From the NCBI GenBank assembly GCA_947494335.1, contig CANLUT010000002.1, forward strand, positions 620,001 to 684,000: DNA of 64,000 nucleotides, given 5' to 3'. The position numbers and the translations under genes were made by a program. The notes beneath the pieces are model-generated. The model saw only the letters and a list, made by a program, of their open reading frames with translations, was not told where the DNA came from and made no database searches. Positions 1 through 8,512 of this stretch are shown here, one piece after another (the stretch's first letter is position 1; each line of letters opens with the position of its first letter). The stretch is from Oligoflexales bacterium. GTDB lineage: Bacteria > Bdellovibrionota_B > Oligoflexia > Oligoflexales > RGVZ01.

Positions 1-1254
1 GCTGCCGTGCCCAATTCCAGTCGTTAACAGACCTATGATGGGAATCGTCCATCCGGCCAAACCACCAAGTGTCCAATGAAGAACGAGACTGGCCGACGCC
101 GCAAATATAAACGGATACAAAACTAAAAGACTACGTAAAAATGGAGCCCAAGGCAGACCAAAAAATATTCTAATTTCTTCAGTAAATTTCGATTTTTCAT
201 CAAGGAATAAGAGGATTTTTGAGGGACTATTCGCAGAGAAAAGAATGCAAAATACTTTCGAGATCATTTCTCCATTTGTTCTGATAATTCGCAGAAGAAG
301 TGCGTCATAAACCTGAAAGCGAAAATGTCCGTAGGACGTGGTCGCTAAACCAGTCAAATGCCGAAGGTTTCTCTGGAAAGAGTAGCCTGTGCTTGCTTTG
401 ACCATACCAGCAGCACTACCAATGACCTGGATAACTGAACTAGAGTCAGACCCTGGGAATTTCGGCTCCGCATTGAGAGTCATGGGAATAGCACCTGATT
501 CTACCTTGAGGATTTGGAAGTCTGGTAAGCAAAGCTTGCTAGAAATATATTCTCGAAGTATTGACTCACACTTTTCCAATGAGATCCTGTTGGCTGCAAA
601 CACCGTAAATTCGACCAAAGCGCGACGTCGATCAAACGGTAAAACATACACAAAGCGAACTTCGCCGCGTTGTTCAAGCCTAAAATCCATCAAGTCCACT
701 ATTTGCGGATCAAAGTAATCCCGCTCTGTTTCAAGTTCAAAACCGAGGAAATACTGTAATAATTCGGACTTTTCGACAGTCACAGAATTATAGATACGCT
801 TGGCTGAAAACGTCTGGCCAGACGCGGTCGTGACGACGGCTATCCTCTCTGCGTTGACCTCCTCGGGTCGCTCTAGAATCTCGGTGACAGAATCTTTGAG
901 TTTTTGAAATCTTATATCGTTTTCGAGTCTTTGCTTGATTTTGATTAGGAGGCGGTCCCCGGGAATTCTCTCGTAGTAGTAATCACCAAAGTTACAGATA
1001 ATTGGCCGACCATCTGTCGAAGTTATCCGAAATTTCTCCCAGCGGTTTTCGATACAATCTGAATAACGATGGGGAGTGGTTGTTTTAAGGCGCCATGAGG
1101 CAAATGTCTTGGATGAAAGCGACTCAGGGTCTGGATCGATGATCGCAACTCGAAGATCTTTTGACGGGTCATCTGCAAGAATATCGGCTTGCATCAGACC
1201 CGCTAACCCACCACCAACGATTATGACGTCGAAATCTGTCAAATTGGAGACCAT
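1..1254 (-). CDS. crtY: Lycopene beta-cyclase (CrtY family), C-terminally extended, cut by window edge
   Basis: The frame runs 418 codons from ATG 1254 to the left edge without a stop. It would cyclise the psi ends of lycopene to beta rings, using a flavin cofactor at the membrane. Seen: a dinucleotide fold at residues 10-20 (VIIVGGGLAGL), FDP at 181-183 with LMDFR at 188-192, and FVYVLPF at 201-207 followed by ALVEFT, all typical of CrtY. The family normally ends near the PFLRSLL at 371-377. Here a hydrophobic stretch follows (379-412) and ends at the edge in TGIGHGS (412-418), which resembles the GxxHG motif opening Brp/Blh carotene dioxygenases; a cyclase/Brp fusion is inferred, not proven. 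The start overlaps the glycosyltransferase gene by 16 bp, so it is the last visible gene of the cruF operon. Confidence 0.85.
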   Translation of the reverse strand, partial: MVSNLTDFDVIIVGGGLAGLMQADILADDPSKDLRVAIIDPDPESLSSKTFASWRLKTTTPHRYSDCIENRWEKFRITSTDGRPIICNFGDYYYERIPGDRLLIKIKQRLENDIRFQKLKDSVTEILERPEEVNAERIAVVTTASGQTFSAKRIYNSVTVEKSELLQYFLGFELETERDYFDPQIVDLMDFRLEQRGEVRFVYVLPFDRRRALVEFTVFAANRISLEKCESILREYISSKLCLPDFQILKVESGAIPMTLNAEPKFPGSDSSSVIQVIGSAAGMVKASTGYSFQRNLRHLTGLATTSYGHFRFQVYDALLLRIIRTNGEMISKVFCILFSANSPSKILLFLDEKSKFTEEIRIFFGLPWAPFLRSLLVLYPFIFAASASLVLHWTLGGLAGWTIPIIGLLTTGIGHGS

Positions 1255-2396
1255 TTTATCAGCCTCCCTTTCCACTCATAGCGACCACTCTGACTGGTCC
1301 TTAGGGCCTTGTAAGCAGCGATGTCCAATAGCAGTAAACTGAGCGGGTGCAGCAGTAGATCACGAAGTGGCATCATAAAACATTTAGCCACTAAAACCCT
1401 GCTCAAAGCCAACAAACAAAGTGAAATAAAGGCCAACTCGGGTCGAAAAAAATAACCCCAAATTGGAAATAGAAAAACAAAATTAATAAATCCGATAACG
1501 CATCTAAAAACCGACGGTGTACCACCACCGATCGCCACTAGATTTTTCGAAAATCCAGCCAAGGTAGCCCGCCAATCGGGGTACATCGATACCCGAATGT
1601 GACTCGCTGAGAGAACTGGCTGAAGACCACGACCTGTGACTCGGTGAATCTGACGCGCCAGTTCGACGTCCTCTAACGGGGTCGAACCAAGACCTCGGTG
1701 ACCGCCGCTTTTACAATAGTCCCTCTTGAAGATGGCGACCCATTGCCCATTTGCCATCTGCATCGATTGCAAGGGTAAGCGCCACGAGCAAAACAAGGGT
1801 AGCGACATCATTAATGGAAGATGCATAATCCATGGTATCAGTAAACGCTCACGCAAGCCTTGGCACGACTGTGCTGGTAAAGCCGATAACCCGGACATTA
1901 GCTCGCGCGCCCGTGGCTGCATCAAGAGATCTACGGTACAACGAACAGCGCTGGGCGAGGGTCGCACATCGGCGTCGCAGAAAATTAAAATATCTCCATT
2001 AGCTAAGTCGGCAAGTTGTGCGCAAGCATGAGCTTTCCCCGAGATTTCTTTACTATCGTTCCATGGGACTCCCCGCACGATCTTTAATGGGATAGTAGTA
2101 TTTGACAAGAACGAGTTTGCAATCGCTGAGGAGTCGTCGTGAGACTCGTCATCTAAAATAATCACCTCCATTGGTCTGTAAGTTGATGCCAGCAGATTCG
2201 TCAGAAGGTGGGGGATATTTTCGGCCTCATTTCGAACAGGTATGAGTAAACTGACCAGGGGTTTTTCACCTGAATATTCAGTCACACTTCCCAGTTTAGT
2301 TGCAAAAATTGCATTAAGGATGACCATTATCGTGGAGATAACAATGACCGAGAATGAAATCAAACTTACGATGTTACTGAGGAGGGTTAGATCCAT
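1239..2396 (-). CDS. Family 2 glycosyltransferase, probably carotenoid glycosyltransferase (CruC/CruG/CrtQ-like)
   Basis: A 385-residue membrane GT-A glycosyltransferase. Residues 12-32 form an N-terminal membrane helix. The nucleotide-sugar fold starts at VSLLIPVRNEAEN (48-60), with LDDESHD at 81-87, the metal-binding DAD at 141-143, and an LED acceptor/base motif at 241-243. Several hydrophobic helices lie after about residue 295. Between cruF, an acyltransferase and crtY, its likely job is to transfer a sugar to the tertiary hydroxyl made by CruF. Family members of this layout act in myxol glycoside, chlorobactene glucoside and staphyloxanthin pathways; which sugar and which carbon cannot be read from sequence. 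The ATG at 2396 lies inside the 3' end of the acyltransferase gene (10 bp overlap). Confidence 0.8.
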   Translation of the reverse strand: MDLTLLSNIVSLISFSVIVISTIMVILNAIFATKLGSVTEYSGEKPLVSLLIPVRNEAENIPHLLTNLLASTYRPMEVIILDDESHDDSSAIANSFLSNTTIPLKIVRGVPWNDSKEISGKAHACAQLADLANGDILIFCDADVRPSPSAVRCTVDLLMQPRARELMSGLSALPAQSCQGLRERLLIPWIMHLPLMMSLPLFCSWRLPLQSMQMANGQWVAIFKRDYCKSGGHRGLGSTPLEDVELARQIHRVTGRGLQPVLSASHIRVSMYPDWRATLAGFSKNLVAIGGGTPSVFRCVIGFINFVFLFPIWGYFFRPELAFISLCLLALSRVLVAKCFMMPLRDLLLHPLSLLLLDIAAYKALRTSQSGRYEWKGRLIKWSPI

Positions 2397-3055
2397 CGGT
2401 GGACGCCTCCTGCTAGTAAAGTCTGGGGTGCGTTCAAGGATGCTACATCTAAAATTTTTGTGACTTCAGTCTCTAAAGTTTTATGATCAACTTCAGTACG
2501 CGCGCTATCAATTGGTTGACCGGCGTAAATGAAGGCCGTCGGCCTCTCATGATTCATAGGCTCAATGTGCAGCCCAATAGGAACGTACTGAACCCGACCT
2601 GTAATTTTAGATAGTATTTCAATTCCACGCAGAAAGCCGAGTGGCCGTTGCCGCAGTGGTGATATTTTCCCTTGTGGGAAAAATGTTAGAGTCCGATAAG
2701 GATTACTGGCAACCAGGTCTCGAAACTGCATAAAAGCTCGACGCACACTTGTTGGATTTCCCGGCTCTATTCCAAAGCAACCCACCTTGCGTAAGATTGG
2801 GAATTTCGCAAGTTCGCTTTCCAGCATCAATGAGAAGATACCGGATCCAGGCCTCAGGCGATTTTGGACTTCAAAGCAGAAAAAACCATCCCACCAGCTA
2901 ATATGATTTGGCACCAATATAACTGGTACCTCAGGATTCAGTTGACCAATGGCGTTTTTCAAATCGAAATGTATAGATGCAAAACATTTCTGGTACTTCC
3001 AATGGAGGTACCGATCCCAAAACCATCGGACAATGTCGTTATGTCGAGGTGCCAC
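2387..3055 (-). CDS. PlsC-type acyltransferase, probable carotenoid glycoside acyltransferase (CruD-like)
   Basis: A 222-residue lysophospholipid-acyltransferase fold protein. The HX4D catalytic motif is visible as NHISWWD (50-56), and the second conserved block reads FFPQGKISP near residue 125, where most relatives have FPEG (E to Q). The start is GTG at 3055, inside the end of cruF (17 bp overlap), and the stop overlaps the glycosyltransferase. Placement between a carotenoid hydratase and a glycosyltransferase suggests it esterifies the sugar of a carotenoid glycoside, as CruD does in green sulfur bacteria. A role in ordinary phosphatidic acid synthesis is less likely but not excluded. Confidence 0.75.
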   Translation of the reverse strand: MAPRHNDIVRWFWDRYLHWKYQKCFASIHFDLKNAIGQLNPEVPVILVPNHISWWDGFFCFEVQNRLRPGSGIFSLMLESELAKFPILRKVGCFGIEPGNPTSVRRAFMQFRDLVASNPYRTLTFFPQGKISPLRQRPLGFLRGIEILSKITGRVQYVPIGLHIEPMNHERPTAFIYAGQPIDSARTEVDHKTLETEVTKILDVASLNAPQTLLAGGVHRWI

Positions 3056-3920
3056 GGGTCAATAATCCGAGCTGCAAAGTCCCTCGCGTGAAACTAAAAA
3101 GACAGAGTAATAATAGTGTAACGGTCGTAAGAACAACAGGTGACCAGGCTGATCCAGCAATTGAAAGACCAACCGGAAGGGACAGGCTTAACAAGTAAAA
3201 TTTGGCAGGCCACGAACGCTCAAAGCGATGGCCATAATTTGATAAACCCAAAATCTCAAAACTGAGGAATATTAAAAAGCCGGTGAGCAACCATCCAAAA
3301 AGATTTCTGACGGCAACTCCTAAGAAAAAGACCCCAGACTCTTCCCAAATCCAGTAAGGAGTTAACTGACTCATGGCAGGCTCCAGGGTGAAATCCCAGG
3401 CGACTAGGAGCAATGATGCTATGATGATCCGTCCGAGGGGATGCGCCAAGCGACCTATAGAGCCTCGAGAGGCTCTCAGAGGTTTAGGCCCAAGAATCTG
3501 ATTTGCTAGCAGATAACAACACAGAGCCATGCAAAACCAACTCACAGGAATCAACACAGGAACTTTATCGCCAAGCTTCCATCCAAGGAGGCTCGTATAG
3601 GAATATTTGCCAAACGGGATACCGTAGCTTGTGCCGCCAAATTCCATAAAAAAACTGATCAAAAAAGCAGGCAGAAAGTACACCAGCCAACGCCAGCCCA
3701 AAACTTTGTGGGCGGCCCTTATGCACAACCAAAAGCAAAGAAGAATCTGCAATCTAGCAAAAAGCGGGTATGATATGGCATAAATTGGCGGAGACCACGG
3801 ATAGCGCGCAAAAAGCTCTGGATGTAGCGTAAAAGTTGCGTATCCAAAAATTGATATGGCATTAATGAAAAGCAAGGCCCACATTGGGGAGAAGAATAGC
3901 ACATGAGTCACTCGGGGCAA
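3039..3920 (-). CDS. cruF: CruF-type carotenoid 1',2'-hydratase
   Basis: An integral membrane protein of up to 293 residues with about seven hydrophobic helices. The conserved family block is EFGGTSYGIPFGKYSY (93-108), followed by KVPVLIPVSWF (119-129), with WDFTLEPAM near residue 195. CruF adds water to the open psi end of gamma-carotene or lycopene. The start is uncertain: the longest frame begins at TTG 3920, inside crtW on the other strand; an ATG at 3884 would leave 18 bp between the two divergent genes. No good Shine-Dalgarno sequence precedes either. It heads a minus-strand operon with acyltransferase, glycosyltransferase and crtY, all overlapping. Confidence 0.85.
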   Translation of the reverse strand: MPRVTHVLFFSPMWALLFINAISIFGYATFTLHPELFARYPWSPPIYAISYPLFARLQILLCFWLCIRAAHKVLGWRWLVYFLPAFLISFFMEFGGTSYGIPFGKYSYTSLLGWKLGDKVPVLIPVSWFCMALCCYLLANQILGPKPLRASRGSIGRLAHPLGRIIIASLLLVAWDFTLEPAMSQLTPYWIWEESGVFFLGVAVRNLFGWLLTGFLIFLSFEILGLSNYGHRFERSWPAKFYLLSLSLPVGLSIAGSAWSPVVLTTVTLLLLCLFSFTRGTLQLGLLTRGTST

Positions 3921-4664
3921 GGATATTTAGGACGTACGACAGTCATCAGCAGTGACAGCACAGCTCCGGCCTTAGGATGTTTAGTCGTTACCACATGGGT
4001 TGTAAGCCTTTGGTATGCGTTTACGCGCGTTCAAACAGGTGTTTTCCCTGACTCTTTAGCCAGCATTGCCTTAATGCTCTGGATGCAGTTTCTTTATTGT
4101 GGTCTATTTATCGTGACCCACGATGCCTGCCATGGCACTGCGTGGCCCGGAAATCCGAGGCTGAATCGATGGCTGGGGAAAACTACAGCGATGCTGTATG
4201 CGGCCTTTGATTTCGATCATCTGGTCCCGAAGCACCTTGCTCATCACGCTCATGTTGCAACCCTCCAAGATCCAGATTTCCACGATAATACTCGGCAGGG
4301 GAGAGGTTTTTCCGCCTGGGGTTGGCGATTTTTTAAGCATTATCTGAGCCTAAGGCAAATTCTTATCATGATGGCTGTGGCTCAGATTTTTTTTCATGTG
4401 CTGAATATACCGGAGAGAAACGTCATCCAATTTTGGATCGTCCCAGCTATTTTGAGTGGCATGCAGCTCTTTCTATTCGGCACTTGGCTACCACACAGGC
4501 CAAAAGCTGGTGAAGAGTTTCCCGATCGTCATCACGCGAGAGACTCTGGACTACCTTGGTTATTATCACTCGTTTCCTGCTGGCATTTCGGCTACCATCA
4601 TATTCATCACTTGAAACCCAGCGTGCCTTGGTACAGGTTACCGTCCTATAGGAGGCGAAAATGA
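3903..4664 (+). CDS. crtW: Beta-carotene 4-ketolase (CrtW)
   Basis: A 253-residue di-iron membrane oxygenase of the fatty acid desaturase superfamily that puts a keto group on C4 of a beta ring. The histidine clusters are clear: HDACH at 73-77, HLAHHAH at 111-117 followed by DPDFH at 123-127, and HFGYHHIHH at 228-236. FGTWLPHRP (192-200) is a CrtW signature that separates it from general desaturases. It is the only pigment enzyme gene on the plus strand, lying between cruF and crtB; its ATG is at most 18 bp from the cruF start. The stop overlaps the next small gene by ATGA, with AGGAGG just upstream. Confidence 0.93.
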   Translation: MSHSGQGYLGRTTVISSDSTAPALGCLVVTTWVVSLWYAFTRVQTGVFPDSLASIALMLWMQFLYCGLFIVTHDACHGTAWPGNPRLNRWLGKTTAMLYAAFDFDHLVPKHLAHHAHVATLQDPDFHDNTRQGRGFSAWGWRFFKHYLSLRQILIMMAVAQIFFHVLNIPERNVIQFWIVPAILSGMQLFLFGTWLPHRPKAGEEFPDRHHARDSGLPWLLSLVSCWHFGYHHIHHLKPSVPWYRLPSYRRRK

Positions 4665-4867
4665 AATTGCGATCGATCTTAATGTGGACCACGGGTGGCG
4701 CGTTGTTTGGAGTCGCCTTCGGAGCGATAGCTTCTATCTTTCAAGGTGGTCCAGATATGATGCGAGGTATCCAGGAATCATGGTGGTGGTTTGGCGTCGC
4801 TGGATTTTTGATATCAACGATCGGCAACGGCAGCGATCCCGCGAGTGGCTCTAGTCAATCTCATTGA
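4661..4867 (+). CDS. Small membrane protein coupled to crtW, unknown function
   Basis: Encodes 68 residues with two hydrophobic segments (about 7-27 and 41-54) and a polar Ser-rich tail. The ATG overlaps the crtW stop as ATGA, and AGGAGG sits at a proper distance upstream, so translation coupled to crtW is likely. The last 54 bp overlap the 3' end of crtB on the opposite strand. No family is recognised. It may be a small partner of the ketolase or the carotenoid membrane complex, but that rests only on position. Confidence 0.6.
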   Translation: MKLRSILMWTTGGALFGVAFGAIASIFQGGPDMMRGIQESWWWFGVAGFLISTIGNGSDPASGSSQSH

Positions 4868-5698
4868 CCCCAGTCCTTTGATCTTGAATACAAGTAATAG
4901 ACCCTGAGCGACTGCGACTAACTTGCCCAGATTCGAAACCACAGTTCGCCTGCGGAACGCAGATTCTGGATTTACTTTCGCAGATCGCAACAGTTTATGC
5001 CCAATTCGCTGATAAACCTTACCTGCGATTGCAATGGCAAAAGACACTCTCCAAGGCAGCCAGTAGATCCCTTGAAATCCATGTTCATACAACTCGTCTG
5101 CTCTTCGAAGTAGTTTGTTGACCGCATAGTGCGCAATTTCAGGATTGGTCGACAAAACCTTTGCGTCGATATTAACCAAAAGATCTTTGGGTATATAGAT
5201 GCGACCAATACTTGCATCGGCTTGGATATCTCGGGCGATGTTAGTCAACTGCATCGCAGAGCCCAGAGAAATAGCGTGAGCACTTGCCTGGTCAGGATGA
5301 GCTCCGAGAAGTGGGCACATCATAAGTCCTACGACGCCCGCGACACGAAAGCAATACTGTTCGAGCTCTTTGAGATTCCCGTAGCGGCAGCCTTCCACAT
5401 CCATGCGCATACCGGCAATGAATTCTGATCGCTGCCAGTCATCTAGCCAAAGCGGTCCAGAAAGAGCTGCATTTACTGACCCACGATTTTCCATCAGGGA
5501 AAGTCGTGCCTCTGCCGACTGCGAGTCAGGTGCATCATCGATGGCGTCATCACAGCGCCTACACCACTGATAAAGAAGTAAGACTTTGTCTCGGCAGCTC
5601 TTCGGCAGGAAAAGTGAGGCTAAGGAGAAACTTTTTGAGCCTTGCTTGATGACTTCAGCTGGAGACGAAGTAAAGTTAATTGTTTGTGAGTAAGTCAT
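4814..5698 (-). CDS. crtB: Phytoene synthase
   Basis: Head-to-head condensation of two GGPP to phytoene. The 294-residue protein has both aspartate-rich diphosphate-binding motifs: DDAIDD at 50-55 and NIARDIQAD at 153-161, plus the conserved GRIYIP (165-170). ATG 5698 is preferred over an upstream TTG (5725) because GGGAG lies about 6 bp ahead of it; it gives a 23 bp overlap with crtI. Third gene of crtE-crtI-crtB, converging on crtW and the small gene. Confidence 0.95.
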   Translation of the reverse strand: MTYSQTINFTSSPAEVIKQGSKSFSLASLFLPKSCRDKVLLLYQWCRRCDDAIDDAPDSQSAEARLSLMENRGSVNAALSGPLWLDDWQRSEFIAGMRMDVEGCRYGNLKELEQYCFRVAGVVGLMMCPLLGAHPDQASAHAISLGSAMQLTNIARDIQADASIGRIYIPKDLLVNIDAKVLSTNPEIAHYAVNKLLRRADELYEHGFQGIYWLPWRVSFAIAIAGKVYQRIGHKLLRSAKVNPESAFRRRTVVSNLGKLVAVAQGLLLVFKIKGLGSMRLTRATRGIAAVADR

Positions 5699-7232
5699 GC
5701 GTCGCTCCCGGCTCGCGACTTCCAACGGGGAGAGCTGCCTTCAAGTCTTGAAGTACCAAAGATGCAGTAGCCTTAGCCGAGTTGACGACTCCTGGAACGC
5801 CGGCGCCTGGATGAGTCCCAGCCCCTGTAAAGTACATTCCAGCAACTCGACCATCGCGGTTATGAGTGCGAAAGAATGCGCTTTGCCAGAGTACGGGTTC
5901 ACTGGAAAACGCTGAGCCCAGGTGTGAGTTTAATTCAAATTTGAAATCCAACGGAGTGAAAATCTTCTGAGTCACAATGTGCTTGCGCAGGTCGGGAGCG
6001 TAATGTTGCTCAATATAACTTAATATACGGTCTGCGTAGGCTGGGCCTTCCTTTTGCCAGTCTAAATGAAGATTTCCGAGGTGCGGCACTGGAGATAGAA
6101 CGTAAAATGCTTCACACCCTTCAGGCGCCATCCCTGGATCAGTCCGCGTCGGAGCATGCAAGTAGAGAGAAAAATCATCCGGGATTTTACTAGCCTTGGA
6201 AAAGATTTGACTCAAAAGTCCACGGTAGGACTTTCCGAAAAGAATATTATGATGTGCAAGCTCTGGATACTGTTTGTTAGTACCAAAATACACTAAGAAT
6301 AATGACATGCTTTGCGAGTGACTAAGAACCTTCTTTCGTCCTTGCTCTGCCTCGGGGGCGTTTCTTAGAAGATGGCTGTACGTGTGTACAACATCCGCGT
6401 TGGAAACAACAACATCACAAGGCCATACGCCGCTTGCAGTTTTCACACCACTAACGTGACCCTCAGTTGTGATGATCTCCTCCACTGGCGACGATAATCG
6501 AACCTCACCACCGAGCTCTTCAAAGAGTCTGACTAATGCACGAACCAAAGCACCCGTGCCACCGCGTGGGAAGAAGACACCCCACTTTCGCTCAAGATAG
6601 TGGATCAAAGTATAAATAGAAGACGTTTTAAAAGGGTTGCCGCCAACCAATAGCGTGTGAAAACTGAAGGCTTGACGGAGCTGAGGATCCTTGATGAAAC
6701 GTGCGACCGTCTTGAAAACTGAGCGATGAGCGCTTAGTTTGGCTAGCTGCGGAGCGACACGGATCATGCTCCACCAGTTTAGGAACGGCACGTGGGCTAG
6801 TTTCGTGTAACCCTCGTCAAAAACCTCTTTTGAATATTTCAGAAATCTGGAGTAGCCATCCGTATCTTGTGGGGATTTTTTTTGAATTTGATCAAAAGTG
6901 CTTACGGGGTCGTTGGAGTAATCAAATGAAAACCCATTCTCCCAGAATAATCGATAGAAGGGCGTCACAGGCATCATCTCGACGTAGTCTTCCATCCTTT
7001 TACCGGCACAGTCGAAAAGTTCTCGCAAACAGTCTGGAGCAGTGATGACAGTCGGTCCGGCGTCAAACGTAAAGCCTTTGTCCCGGTAAACGTATGCCCG
7101 GCCTCCGGGTTGATCCCGTTTTTCAAACACTACAACCTGATGGCCTGCCGCTTGCAATCGGATGGCGGCAGCAAGACCTCCAAACCCACTTCCAATGACA
7201 GCAATACGAGCAGAGTTCTTATTTTTATGCAT
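5676..7232 (-). CDS. crtI: Phytoene desaturase (CrtI)
   Basis: A 518-residue FAD amine-oxidase-fold enzyme that desaturates phytoene, probably to lycopene. The Rossmann motif IAVIGSGFGGLAAA is at residues 10-23, and the C-terminal family signature GAGTHPGAGVPGV is near 470-482. Length and both end motifs fit CrtI; a specialised CrtD or CrtN role is less likely because it sits between crtE and crtB. The ATG overlaps the crtE stop by 8 bp. Confidence 0.94.
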   Translation of the reverse strand: MHKNKNSARIAVIGSGFGGLAAAIRLQAAGHQVVVFEKRDQPGGRAYVYRDKGFTFDAGPTVITAPDCLRELFDCAGKRMEDYVEMMPVTPFYRLFWENGFSFDYSNDPVSTFDQIQKKSPQDTDGYSRFLKYSKEVFDEGYTKLAHVPFLNWWSMIRVAPQLAKLSAHRSVFKTVARFIKDPQLRQAFSFHTLLVGGNPFKTSSIYTLIHYLERKWGVFFPRGGTGALVRALVRLFEELGGEVRLSSPVEEIITTEGHVSGVKTASGVWPCDVVVSNADVVHTYSHLLRNAPEAEQGRKKVLSHSQSMSLFLVYFGTNKQYPELAHHNILFGKSYRGLLSQIFSKASKIPDDFSLYLHAPTRTDPGMAPEGCEAFYVLSPVPHLGNLHLDWQKEGPAYADRILSYIEQHYAPDLRKHIVTQKIFTPLDFKFELNSHLGSAFSSEPVLWQSAFFRTHNRDGRVAGMYFTGAGTHPGAGVPGVVNSAKATASLVLQDLKAALPVGSREPGATHDLLTNN

Positions 7233-8283
7233 ATGCAGTCATCACTTTCTGTGCCAGCTCTCGTAGCGAGGATATTGCCGCCACTTGCGCGCTAGTTTCG
7301 ACGATACAATTTAACTGATCCAAACATGTTTCGAATTCTGTCGTTGCTAATTCATGAGCCTTCTCGACGACTCGCTTTAAGAGTAATGAATCATCACTAG
7401 AAATTTGATTAGGATTTCCCATCAAGTGCTGAAATCTCATAAATTCCGCCGCTTCAAGTTCTCTGGCAGCTACAGCCCAAACCCAGGAAGGCCTGACTAG
7501 TGGCCTACTGATCGTTTGATTCTTATTTTTTGGCGATACATCTCCAATGTCGTTAAACATCTGTAAGGCCACGCCGAAACGCTGACCGAATTTTGCCAGA
7601 CAGCGGCGTCTCATTGAGTCCGCCTCACCCACGATTGCGCCTAATTCAGCACACATACCAGTTAGCTCGCCAGTCTTCAGTTCTATCGCTGCAACGGAAA
7701 TATCGAGCGCTTTCTGTTGAGAGCATTGGGTCATGTCGTGGCCAAGGTCAAGAGCCTGCCCCTGATGAGCGTACAGCATGGTCTTGTGGAAAAGACGGTA
7801 GATCTCGAGCTCAACGGATGGATTAAGAGCCTGCTGACGCAGTAAATCTATTGGCCAAAAATAAAGCCAGTTCGCCGCATTGATGGTACGTGGAACTCCG
7901 ATCTGCATATGCAGCGCCGCCTTGCCGCGGCGCATTTCGTCTGCATCTTGGATGTCATCGATCATGAGTGAGCCAGCATGCAAGGCTTCAACCACGCATG
8001 CCAAGCAGTCGAGAAGTGATTGCTGGCTTGCGATCAAGGGTTCAGCCTTAGTATTGGCGATAGTAAATCCAATGTGAACTAGTTGCGCACGAACCTGCTT
8101 GGAATTACGACTTGCAAACTCACGAACCGGTGCTACCAAAGCAGCGTCTAAACTAGGATCAGAGGCGCTCGGTAGATGAGCAGCTAAAATAGGCACTAGC
8201 TCGGACCGGGTGTTATTATTTTGCAAGTATGTTTTATGATTTATCACCGGGAGAAGGGTAATAGATGTCTCAGTCGGGGTCAA
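7225..8283 (-). CDS. crtE: Polyprenyl diphosphate (GGPP) synthase
   Basis: Makes the C20 diphosphate used by CrtB. The first aspartate-rich motif DDIQD (109-113) is followed by a conserved RRGKAALH block. The second motif reads QMFNDIGD (241-248), so its first Asp is replaced by Asn. The longest frame starts at a TTG (8283) without a visible Shine-Dalgarno sequence, so the N-terminus is uncertain; a GTG about 12 codons in is an alternative. First gene of the crtE-crtI-crtB operon, with the promoter expected in 8284-8512. Confidence 0.88.
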   Translation of the reverse strand: MTPTETSITLLPVINHKTYLQNNNTRSELVPILAAHLPSASDPSLDAALVAPVREFASRNSKQVRAQLVHIGFTIANTKAEPLIASQQSLLDCLACVVEALHAGSLMIDDIQDADEMRRGKAALHMQIGVPRTINAANWLYFWPIDLLRQQALNPSVELEIYRLFHKTMLYAHQGQALDLGHDMTQCSQQKALDISVAAIELKTGELTGMCAELGAIVGEADSMRRRCLAKFGQRFGVALQMFNDIGDVSPKNKNQTISRPLVRPSWVWAVAARELEAAEFMRFQHLMGNPNQISSDDSLLLKRVVEKAHELATTEFETCLDQLNCIVETSAQVAAISSLRELAQKVMTAYA

Positions 8284-8512
8284 GAAGTGTGAGTAAAAAG
8301 ATGTATCCGAGTGGAGTCTAGTTTTTTAAATTTTTGCACTGATTACCCAGTGTCGGGCTGGTCGGGCAAATCCACATAAGTTCCAGACATTAAATAGATA
8401 ACTCCTCATCACGATCAAGATGGACTGGACGAGCGTTGATAATTTAAGTGGTCTTTTTCGGTCCATGGGAGTTTTGATGGGCTCGATCTTTGACTGTTAT
8501 CAATGCGATCAT

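Noticed and set aside
1726-2031. 101-codon plus-strand frame
   Set aside because: Antisense to the conserved glycosyltransferase core; composition not protein-like.
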